This document shows positions 44,225 to 53,650 of a stretch of 64,000 bases of DNA, piece by piece. The position numbers were made by a program, and so were the translations under genes. Below the pieces are notes generated by a model, which worked only from the letters and a program-made list of their open reading frames with translations, was not told where the DNA came from and did not search any database. The stretch comes from Bradysia coprophila (Eukaryota; Arthropoda; Insecta; Diptera; Sciaridae): contig NW_023503307.1 of the NCBI RefSeq assembly GCF_014529535.1, forward strand, positions 1,171,739-1,235,738. The letters run 5' to 3'. Each line of letters opens with the position of its first letter. Position 1 is the first letter of the stretch.

Positions 44225-47200
44225 ATGGACACGTAACGGACGATAAATTTCGGAAAGGAGACACTGGATTTTAATACGATTGATTCGTTTTTATAGTTAT
44301 CTTCCATGCGATGTATGTGAGGTCACGAGTTTGGAGAACGTGTCGGCTTGGGATTCCATTTGTGTGATTGAATCAGAACCACCGATTCTGTCCGGTATTT
44401 TTGCGGAGCATCGATCGTTCGATAAAGCTTTCGATTCAGAGGTTCGATTGGCAAATATTTCATTGTTGCCGGTTGTTGTTACCAGACGAAATTGAACAAC
44501 ATTTTCTCCGCAGGTCACTTGCTTCAAAGATCCGAAACTGAATTTACGGATTGTGAATGCTCCGGTCGGTGTATTGGACGATTTTGACGATGTACGAGTG
44601 TATGCCCGTGCTAGTGGCAAGGCCATTGCTCGAGCTATTAAAGTGAGTTGAATCGATGAGTTTCGCATTCGTTGGCTTTCTCTTTAACATTTTTTTTTCT
44701 GTTGGTGATTGTTAGGCTGGTGGAAAGTCGGTAATTTTAGTACTGCCCGAGGCAAAAAATACATCTGGAAGATATCAATATTCCGCTTTGCAAAGTCTGT
44801 TGGGAGCACTACATGAACTGTATGTGGTAAGTTCGTTGACTCATACTGGATATGATAATTTGTCGAAGTTTCAGAACATTTTCGCAACTGAATTTAATTT
44901 GAGTTGTGCAGCGATAAGAGTTTAGCCATTCATATGTACAGTGTGTTGTATACTGTATTACTGTACCCTAGGTACCCTACATAGATACTTAAATGGAATT
45001 CAATTGTTCGTAACTTTTATCTCTTTGTTGCTGTTGTTATTGAGTCGGTTACATACAGATTACATATGACGAATTGCCGTTATTTATGTCTCTGTTCATA
45101 ATTATTTTTCCTTTGTAGCCCATACATTGTTGCAACCATAACCAAAATATCTTATCTATTTTCAGCCGATTCAATTGCGAGAGGATGTTCCTGCGCAAAA
45201 ACAACGAATCGAGAAAATGGGTGTCTATCATAGTGATGCAAAGTATCTGAAGGAGATTGTTACCAAGGCCACGCAATTCGAAAAGGGATTGTTTGCAGCC
45301 AGAGATGTCGGTAAGTTTGTTTTTTTCGTTTTTTTTTCATTTTTTTTTCATTTGTTGTGTGACTGAAATCGTAAGTTTGGTAAACTGATTTTACTTCCTG
45401 TCCCATGCGAAAATTGACCATTATATAGAAATTTACCCTCTGCGAAAATGATCGATTGCATGTGGAATATTTTTGGTTCATTTTCGTGAATTTTTAAGTT
45501 AACTTTCCATGTCGTCAGCAGTGAGCGGGAATCCACCGGATTCTAAGTAATCATTAATTCGGAAACAATTTTCCTGCGTATATGATTGTGCAACTTGCTT
45601 CGGTAACTATTTTTCGACATTTGTAGTGGTACACTTCGACTTCGGCTCAGATATACAAACTGTACATTCGTCGAAAAACAGTTACCGAAGCTTGTTGCTC
45701 AAAAACACACTTGTGAGTTTGCTTGTATCACAAAATTGTTACCCCAATTACTTTCGCAGCATCCAATGTAACGTAGTATTACACTACAGTCTCTATCGAT
45801 TTTCGTCCGTTAGTATTGTTCGGTTACCTTTTCCATACAGACTCAGCATGCACTTGTTTATTCGAGAGCCGGTATAAAAAGCCGGCTAAACGACTAAACA
45901 ATCTTTTATTGGTATACAGCGAGTGTATGCTACTCAGTGTATGGTACTGAAATCCGGTAACCCTAAAATTCTTCTGCTTTTCATTGTTCATTAATACGAA
46001 TTCTCACGTGAGATCTGGCTAGGCATGTTCACTGAAAAATATCATCAATCGATGATAAAATTTCCAAATAATCGATACTATATCAATCGAATGTTTTATC
46101 GATAATCGATAAATATTGACTGATAATCAACAAATATCCACTGAAAATCGAATTATCAGTCTATATTTGCCGATTATCAGTCGATATTTATCGATTATCG
46201 ATAAAACATTCGATTGATATTGATTTTCTGAAAATATCGATAATCGATTCCAGGGAAATAATCGATATTTTATCAATCGAATGAATTATCGAACATGCCT
46301 AGGTCTGGCTGCCTGACAGCCGATTTATAATGCAACAGACCAAGTATTTAATTAAAAAAAAGGTCAGTCGGACCCGACCGCCCACTACGGACCTGATTCT
46401 ATTACTTACACTGTCTGTCAGTTCTAAGACCCGTAGTGTTTCCAAATTTAGCAGAAATATTTTCCGCCTATGTTATTTGCACCGACAATTTCCGCTTCAT
46501 CTAAAAGTATGGTAAACAAATGTAACTCGTCGAAGCGCCATGGAACATTTATAACAATCAATTATTTATTACAACCAAATCAATCAGAACCGAAAAACAG
46601 CCGAAAAAATTCATCGTTTTAGTTCTAACATCAAATAAAACTTTAGAACTCCAACCACAATCGTTTTGATATAATACCCACTATTGTCTGATGAATGAAT
46701 GGATTTTTGTTGTTGAGTGCCGAATAGTTTTCGTGTTTTTTTTTTCTTCTTTCAATTCGTAAAAACTTCAAGCTTTCAAGAGTAACTCAAAATTTCAACG
46801 AACCGTTGATGGAAACTCGTTTCTTTGGTATCGCTTTAAGAGCTCGGATAGCGTACCATTCAAAATGTGTTTTGTTATAGGTGGTGGCGATCCTGAAAGA
46901 ATGGCTCCACCAAAGGTGCAATCCTACGTGGACCGACTGTTCGCCAAAGCGTCAAACATTAAATTGACCGTCATCAGCGATCTGACTGTTTTCCAAAAAG
47001 ATTTTCCACTATTCGAGGCGGTCAATCGTGCCGCATCTTCAGTGCCAAGACATTGCGGTCGCATCATTTATTTGGAATATACAGCTCCGAAGACAGCAAA
47101 GAAGACGGTCATTTTGGTCGGCAAAGGTGTTACATACGACACTGGCGGTGCTGACATCAAGGCCGGTGGAATTATGGCTGGTATGTCGCGCGATAAGTGT

Positions 47201-48064
47201 GGAGCAGCATTCGTTGGCGGTTTCATGAAGTATGTGAGTGACACGGCACCGCAACATACGAATGTCATTGGTGTCATGTGTATGGTCCGAAATTCGGTTG
47301 GCGAGGAGTGTTATGTTAGCGATGAAGTAATTACGGCTCGGTCGGGTGTTAGAGTACGTGTTGGAAATACAGACGCCGAAGGACGAATGTGCATGGCTGA
47401 TGCTTTGTGCCAGGTTTGTTAGAGTTGGTGCAAATTTGATCCGAGAAAATTTAATTCAAATTTGTGGATTTAAAGATGAAGCAGCGCGCTCTGACAATGC
47501 CGGATCCTCATTTGTTTACAATTGCTACACTTACTGGTCATGCATTCTTGGCTGTGGGTCCTGGGTACACAATCGTTATGGACAATGGACCAGCAAGAGA
47601 TCAGGGACATGGCAATGAATTGAAGAAGAACGGCGATTTGATCGGTGATCCATTCGAAGTTTCGACTGTACAACGTGAGGATTTCAGTCATCATCAAAGT
47701 AAAATCATCGGTGAAGATGTGATTCAAGCTAATAATCTTCCATCGAGTCGAAATCCTCGAGGACATCAGGTAAGATCATTTTATGACACACCGTTGATGT
47801 TAAGAGATTTAGTGGAATGAGTGAATTCAAATTTTAGACGCCGGCCGCCTTTATCATGCTCGCTTCTGGATTAGATAAACATGGAACTAATTCGTCCAAA
47901 CCGTTGAAATATTCCCATTTAGATATTGCCGGTTCGGCAGGTAAGATTAGCAATAATTAATGTCAAAAGAATAGCGAGAAGTAATTATAAATTTCTTAGG
48001 CGATTATCCTGAGATGGCAACCGGTGCGCCACTACTGGCTATGGCTAAAACACATTTGATTTAA
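44225..48064 (+). CDS. grsm: M17 family metallo-aminopeptidase (granny smith / W07G4.4-like)
   Basis: Nine exons: 44225-44232, 44297-44441, 44514-44642, 44716-44826, 45166-45310, 46881-47413, 47476-47769, 47838-47940, 48000-48064. All phases agree, giving 510 aa (about 520 for the C. elegans relative, as I recall). Exon 1 is just ATGGACAC. Metal and active-site motifs of leucyl aminopeptidases are intact: VGKGVTYDTGGADIK (Lys, Asp, catalytic Lys), the Asp in MSRDKCG, and NTDAEGR (Asp, Glu, catalytic Arg). ATLTGHAF, MDNGPA and KYSHLDIAG fit the W07G4.4/granny smith branch rather than LAP3. It hydrolyses N-terminal residues using two metal ions, probably as a hexamer. The donor after exon 2 (gttcga) is poor. 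A 1.57-kb intron holds an hAT-like MITE. Confidence 0.92.
45590..45700. repeat. Inverted repeat in aminopeptidase intron
   Basis: gcaacttgcttcggtaacta...ttcga is mirrored by tcgaaaaacagttaccgaagcttgttgc. Arms are about 28 bp and the spacer about 55 bp. Confidence 0.55.
46020..46301. mobile_element. hAT-like MITE packed with ATCGATA motifs
   Basis: 282 bp, with termini TAGGCATGTTC and GAACATGCCTA, flanked by 8-bp near-duplicates gatctggc (46012-46019) and ggtctggc (46302-46309). An 8-bp duplication and TAG...CTA ends fit the hAT superfamily. The interior is a long palindrome rich in ATCGATA, TTATCGAT and ATCGATAA. It lies inside the 1.57-kb aminopeptidase intron. Confidence 0.75.
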
Positions 48065-48183
48065 TTTCCAGCGGAGAAAACATCGGCCAAAAATGACCTA
48101 ACTGTTTGGTGGTCAGTTCAACTTATCAGGAAATTTGTCGTTTTTATCAAATGCATTTACGCAAGTCGAGTCGAGATATCAAA

Positions 48184-48189
48184 TTTATT
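48184..48189 (-). promoter_or_regulatory. Poly(A) signal of the SUN-domain gene
   Basis: AATAAA on the minus strand, 138 nt past the SUN stop codon. It lies upstream of the aminopeptidase signal at 48208, so the two transcripts should overlap at their 3' ends. Confidence 0.45.
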
Positions 48190-48207
48190 TTTTATGTTTT
48201 TTTACGT

Positions 48208-48213
48208 AATAAA
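48208..48213 (+). promoter_or_regulatory. Poly(A) signal of the aminopeptidase gene
   Basis: AATAAA on the plus strand, 143 nt past the aminopeptidase stop codon. Confidence 0.5.
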
Positions 48214-48326
48214 ATTATCGTACAATCGGCGACCATTTCTTTTCTCCACACACTTTCAGTTGATGCATTCGTCCACTCTGTACCGAACAGTCTAATAATC
48301 TGATAACGGACGAAACGCCTCTTCCG

Positions 48327-49357
48327 TCAATAGAATCGTATTTCCGATCGACTTTCGTCCAACACACCAAACACTCTGGTCCGATAAACACAAGTAAATT
48401 TTCCATCTCCATGATTCGAATGAAATCGAAACGATACGTAGAGAACGCTTTCCGTGGACTGACGTTCGACGACGAAAAATTGAGCCGGAATTCTCTTTTC
48501 GATGTCATACACGAACGTTCCGAATTTGAATGGCTTAGGATCGGATAGACTTTTCAAGCCATAGACGGAGAACTCTTTCGGAGCAGATTGAATTGTTCCG
48601 GATGCGGACATATCGTCGGTTATATGATCCACACCAACCGAATCTACAAACAGCCAATCACGTAACTTAATTGTAACTTCACCCGTGCTACCTTTGAAAG
48701 CGAAACATTCGCCGGGATTCAGCAGCGGATTGATAGCTAGTCTCGGAGCATTTTTTATTTGAAATGGACCGAAGAACAAGTAACTGAACGAGTACGATAC
48801 TAAATCGGTTTGGCCAATGGACGCTATTTCGCTGCCCGATGATTCTAACGCAAAATCGTATCGTTCTGTTACAGGCGGAGTTCTTGATATACTCGACTGA
48901 AGTGCTGATAGCATGTCTTTGGCAGTAGCAATATCGGTTCGAACGTTATCGAACACCTTACCAATTACATTTTCAATTGGCTTTTCGAGGTCCTTTTGCG
49001 TTTGTTGCGATTGGAAATATTCTTTCAGGAAAGTGGCATAATTTTTGGACAGAAACTGTAGCTCATGTGTCAGTGCTTCCATTCGAAGATTGAGATTATC
49101 GCTTCGGTAGGTGAATTGCAGGTGCGTTGCTGGAAAATATTGAAAGAGAAAATTCAATTTTCATCATTAGAATTCACAACACACAACTTATGTTATGAAT
49201 TGAGATTTTGAACAAATATGGGAAAGGGGGAAAGGATATGAATACGTTTGTTTATTGACATGCTATTCGTTAGATGCTACATACCAACACACCAATAAAT
49301 TATAAATGAGGTCATTAGTACCAAAAATGATGTTCTTAGGCAAATGTTCTCCGACAT
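48327..49357 (-). CDS. SUN-domain protein (Spag4/SUN5-like)
   Basis: Two exons on the minus strand, 49285-49357 and 48327-49129, with a 155-nt intron (gtatgt...ttccag), encoding 291 aa. Exon 1 supplies MSENICLRTS and a transmembrane segment (about residues 6-24). Then comes a region likely to form a coiled coil (about 30-110) and a C-terminal SUN domain (about 120-285). SUN-typical stretches include RYDFALESSGSEI, NPGECFAFKGSTGEVTIKL, VDSVGVDHI, APKEFSVYG and FGTFVYD. SUN proteins sit in the inner nuclear membrane and bind KASH proteins to link nucleus and cytoskeleton. The short form resembles the testis-linked Spag4/SUN5 type more than Klaroid. It is tail to tail with the aminopeptidase. 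Confidence 0.9.
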
Positions 49358-50100
49358 ATTCGTAGAAATTCAAAATTATAACGAAAAATAAATAAATAGA
49401 AAAATCTCATGACGTTTACGCTGACGGGTGTAGTGCTTGGTTTATTCCGATTGAAAATTAAAAGAATACGTCCAGTCGGAGGGGAGAATGTAGGGTGAAG
49501 AGTACTTGATAAGTACATGGCCGTAAGCCAACTTTAAAAGCTGGTAACCGGGTGTAAGTCATTCTTAGACAATTTCCAACGCTGTAACCGATGTTGATGG
49601 GACTCATTTTCTACAGGGTAATTTTCAATCGACTGTCATCGTCGAGGTGATCGATATATTATGGAACAAGGACAACTTACATCACTTAGAATCTAAGGGA
49701 TGCCACGAAGTAAATGTAGTGTCTAACTTGTATGTACGTTCCAAAAATCAATACCCTAATTGTCGTAAAAGTGTCATCAGTTTAAGAGATCATAAGAAAA
49801 TGCCGAAAAATGCTGTTGGAGTTCGTATGTGAAAATTGTCCTCAACAGTTCACAAATCAAAAAGTTCTACAATATCATAAGGAATGAATGCATTTGTCCC
49901 AGGGATTTTGATTCAACTTTCAATCAGCGTATGAATGCATACGAATGTACAAAATCAACGCACTGACAGTGCTATGACAAAATGTAAAAGATTCTATCGT
50001 GGTTCTTGAATGCTCCGAATCCACATTTATCGTTGTGATGGAATTCAGCTACCAAATGAGATTCCACGAGTCAGTCGAGCCTTGAGAATAGTGTTCGAAA
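49358..50100. other. Intergenic region upstream of the SUN-domain gene
   Basis: It would include the SUN promoter (read on the minus strand) and a decayed zinc-finger fragment at 49647-49893. Nothing else recognised. Confidence 0.45.
49647..49893 (+). pseudogene. C2H2 zinc-finger pseudogene fragment
   Basis: One frame gives YPNCRKSVISLRDHKKMP, a C2H2 finger lacking its first Cys and last His. A second frame, beginning near 49811, gives FVCENCPQQFTNQKVLQYHKE, then a stop, then MH, that is, a finger with a stop codon between its two histidines. The frameshift, lost ligands and stop show decay. Confidence 0.55.
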
Positions 50101-50460
50101 ATGTTCCGCAAAACGAAGCAGCCTTCGCCGAAATTAGGAAGCCACTATGAATTTACATTGCTTTCAAGTGGTGTCTATACGTTTGCATTAATGGGAGCCG
50201 CCATTACCAAACAATTATCAATGTTTGAAAAGAACATTGAATTGGCTGAGGCGTTTGTCGAGTGCGAAACCTTCGCAATTCAAGAATTATTATTATTGAC
50301 ACACCACCGTCGTGGTGGAGAAACAACGAAAAAGACAAACGAAGACCACTATATCGATGACGATGGTTTTAAGGAAGCTGCTGAGGAATTATGGAATGGT
50401 AATAACCTTACCGTTTACAAGGGTAAAATTCCAACAACGACATTCGTACTGCTTCACTAA
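50101..50460 (+). CDS. Unidentified 119-aa ORF, possibly a gene fragment
   Basis: An ATG-initiated frame with no introns seen. The middle part (LLSSGVYTFALMGAAI, then EKNIELAEAFVECETFAIQELLLL) looks like amphipathic helices and faintly recalls the C-terminal helical region of long-chain acyl-CoA dehydrogenases of the ACAD9/ACADVL type. The rest is low-complexity charged sequence. Not an assignment. It lies between a zinc-finger pseudogene and repeats, so a retrocopy fragment or chance ORF is plausible. Confidence 0.3.
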   Translation: MFRKTKQPSPKLGSHYEFTLLSSGVYTFALMGAAITKQLSMFEKNIELAEAFVECETFAIQELLLLTHHRRGGETTKKTNEDHYIDDDGFKEAAEELWNGNNLTVYKGKIPTTTFVLLH

Positions 50461-50890
50461 TCGATGACCACCATCGAATTCCAAAAACAGTTCCAACGGA
50501 ACATTTTCTATGACATTCTGGATGGCGCAATTGTTCAATTTCCCAAAAAAATACAAAAAGTTACACATTGAGTAAGGTTCCCATTCGTCCTCTTTTTGGA
50601 GGACATGTCCTCTTTTTTCATCTCGTTCTTCTGTTTTACAAAAATTCTAAGAACATCACTTTTTTAAAGAAGACGTTGTCTTTGTCCTCTTTTTTTCAGC
50701 TCTTCTTCTTATTTAAATAAATTTGATGCAGCTCATACCTAAAGAACGAAAAATTTTCGCTGCGCGGAATTAACTAATAATCTTCTCTGTCAGAGAATCT
50801 CTGAACGGTAATACAACGAAATCTTCATCACAAAAAAAATTTCGCTCGCTCCGCTCGCATTCTTTACCACCTCATTTTTTCATACATTAA

Positions 50891-51085
50891 AATAAAATTA
50901 TGGGATATATTTTTTTAACAGCAAATTTAAATTTCGACTGGTAGCAAATTTATTCTTTTTCCAGCAAAATTTTTCCTTTTACGAAAATTTTGCTAAAAAA
51001 AAATAAATTTGCAGAAAAAAGAATAATTTTGCTACTAGTCGAAATTTAAATTTGCTGTTAAAAAAATACATGCCATAAAATTATT
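50891..51085. mobile_element. Long palindromic MITE
   Basis: aataaaattatgggatata, ttttttaacagcaaatttaa and atttcgactggtagcaaa on the left are mirrored almost perfectly on the right, ending ccataaaattatt. Total about 195 bp with a short central loop. Confidence 0.75.
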
Positions 51086-51195
51086 CTGCATGTTGTATTG
51101 CTTCGGACACACCGATCGTTAGACTAATTTTTGAAATTGAAGAGTGCAAAGTATGAGAAATCAAATTGAAATTTGGAAATAAAATTGTTGTTGCA

Positions 51196-51245
51196 CGCGC
51201 CCTAATGAGATTCGAACCCGAGACCTCTTGCGTATGAAGCAGACT
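51196..51245 (-). other. tRNA-like 3'-half fragment
   Basis: On the minus strand it reads an anticodon-arm-like TGC TTCATAC GCA (CAT anticodon position), a variable region AGAGGTC and a T-loop GGTTCGAATC, then GGGCGCG. There is no 5' half (no D arm) and the T stem is weak. It is probably a SINE head remnant or tRNA fragment, not a working tRNA. Confidence 0.35.
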
Positions 51246-51509
51246 GAATTAAAAAAAAAGTTAGTCATTTTACAAGAACAGCGTAGCGTGATACGAAAGA
51301 TCACGCATCCGGAAAGATCACGCAAGGATAAGGTAAAACAAAGTCTGTATTCAGGTAATATGGAGTGGATGTTATCACTGAGAAGGAATCCAAAAGAATA
51401 TCAGGAAGATTTCAATGCCAAAATAGTTGCACAAAGAGCATGTACAGTTGCTGTAATTCCGTGTCAGAAATTCACTTTTCGTCCTCATTTATTGACATTA
51501 ATAAAATAA
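51234..51509 (+). CDS. Unidentified 91-aa ORF
   Basis: A Lys/Arg-rich frame starting ATG at 51234 (MKQTELKKKL) and ending at 51509. It overlaps the tRNA-like fragment at its start and no family is recognised. It could be a remnant of a mobile element or a chance ORF. Confidence 0.15.
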   Translation: MKQTELKKKLVILQEQRSVIRKITHPERSRKDKVKQSLYSGNMEWMLSLRRNPKEYQEDFNAKIVAQRACTVAVIPCQKFTFRPHLLTLIK

Positions 51510-52150
51510 GAAAATAGAAAAAAATATTTTCACACAATCTGTTAATGCCAATCGATTCCAAACACATTTTAAAACATTTTGGTCCAAAAATAATTAAAAA
51601 CCACTTAAAACAGCAAAGATATCTGAATTTTAGTTTTCATTTCCATGCTAAATCGTAAAATAGAAAAACTGACAGATCGTAACAAAGGAGAAAAAAGCTC
51701 TCGCTGACGTATAAATTTATACGACTAATGGCGTGGATTTGCGATTCACAAGGATTATGTGTATCAGTATTCACGTTGTTGTTAACTTTAGACCAAAAAA
51801 GACGACAAACTGCCGCAAGGTATTTCCGCTGAAAGCAAAAGAGAATTTCATTTGTTCAAGCAACGATGCATAAACTTGGAAAACTATCACAAACTCATTG
51901 ACCCGACAAACTGTTCACCTATGGAATCTGCTCACAAACATTCAAATCGGTACCTACGAGGTACATCAGGAACCGTTGGAGCGAGAATCACGAAACACTG
52001 CAGGTCAAACTAGCATGTAAATATAATTTTACATTTTGTTCGATTGAATAGGTTCCTAAATTATTCCTAAATTTTCCAATATTTGACCACCTGGTTAGAG
52101 GAGTCAGTGCTGGTGGCATTATGTAAAGCTTACTATTTGCTCTAAAAATT

Positions 52151-52183
52151 GTGTGTGTGTATGTATGTGTTGCGTGTGTGTGT
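52151..52183 (+). repeat. (GT)n-rich microsatellite
   Basis: An imperfect GT/ATGT run of about 33 nt. Confidence 0.7.
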
Positions 52184-52734
52184 GGCTGCTCAAACTCGAT
52201 TAGTTCTCGACGCTCTTTCAACGATTACCAGTACCCATTCAGAAACAAATCGAAAAACGTCAAAAGCAGGAAGCGAGGTGGCAAAGACTGTTATAGGGAT
52301 GGTAAGGTTAGCAGTGATCAGCTCAGTAGTTCTAGTCGACATCGAGCCGGGATCGTGATCGGGATAAAAAGTATCGGTAGAATGTGTATGTGTGGTGTGT
52401 ATTATCGATAAGAGTACCATCCAATTTCAACAACAAATGATTTTACAAGAATTTGATGTTTATTCACTCAGGAACTTGTAAATTTTGTTCGTTCTTCAAT
52501 TAAGAAACGTTTCTTTACCCGACTTGCAATCAATCAATTATTATTTTTTAAGTCATCATTTCTATGTGTACCATGGACTTAGACAAATTGATTCGATCGA
52601 AAAACTTTAAGTTTAATTTTTAAATTGAATTTTTCATCCACCGACATTTGTTTACATCAATTATATAAGTGATAAGCGAATACTTTCAACTATTGCTTCC
52701 TAAGCCATACGTTACTAACATTGAAAGCCTTTTT

Positions 52735-53650
52735 TGCCCGTGATTGCCATGTGCTTCAATGATGCTAAAATTACGTTAGCCGCATTTCTAGACATAGAAA
52801 AAGCCGTTGACACGATGTGAGTTGAAGGACTTATCTTTTTAATGTTAATGATGGAGTACCTCAGGGCTCTGTACTGGGGTCTCTACTCTTCATTATATTT
52901 ATGATAGACATCCCGATGCATTTGAATACTACTCTGACAGTCTTTGCTGATGATACGAGCGAGCGTCTTCTCGACCAGAATTTCTCAAAGCAGAGCAAAG
53001 TCTAATGCACAGAGTCACCTTGATAGACTGCATCACTTCTATCAGAAGTGGAAGATCAGAGTGAATGTGGGAAAATTTGAAGCAGCGATCAAATCGCACA
53101 AGAACCATCGTTAATGATCTAAACTCACTCGAAATGAATGGCCTCAAAATTCCATACAAGAAAAGCGTACGCTTTTTGGGTTACCACGTTCAAACTAATC
53201 TGAAACATAATGAACATGTAAATAAAATATTGCTCAAAGTGCATACAGGACTGCATAAACTTTACCCCATTATGAATGCGAATAATGGAATTTCGCAAGA
53301 TGTGAAAATTAAGGTCTATATGTGACTTTTCTAAGAGCAGTTCTCACTTATGCAGTGGCGGTTTGTCTACTGAAAAATCTGATCAGCAAATTGAAACTAT
53401 TTGAAAATAAATGTCTCCGTATGGCGGTTGGTTTTAGAAGATCGAGGACAAATTATAAATTTATATCTAATGATTAATTACACGAAGTTACAAAGGTCCC
53501 GCGGCTTAATGTGCACCTTTATGACTTGGCTCGTAACACACTTAACAAGACATATTTACATGATAACCCTGTTGTAAATTTGGTGACTTCTATAATGATC
53601 TGATTGAAAATTGCATATCTAAACCTCCTCATTCGCTGATGCGGGGTCTT
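52735..53650 (+). mobile_element. Degenerate jockey-like LINE reverse transcriptase
   Basis: Translated pieces in shifted frames give AAFLDIEKAVDTM (domain 3 region), GVPQGSVLGSLLF, the catalytic box VFADDT, and then the thumb-like LKIPYKKSVRFLGYHVQT and NGISQDVKIKVYM. Frameshifts, in-frame stops and an apparent deletion between the first two blocks mark it as dead. No endonuclease domain or poly-A tail was found. Confidence 0.75.

Noticed and set aside
45864-45940. Strong TATA box (GGTATAAAAAGCCGGC) in the aminopeptidase intron
   Set aside because: No initiator at the right distance and no coding exon of another gene nearby; it may be chance or part of a decayed element.
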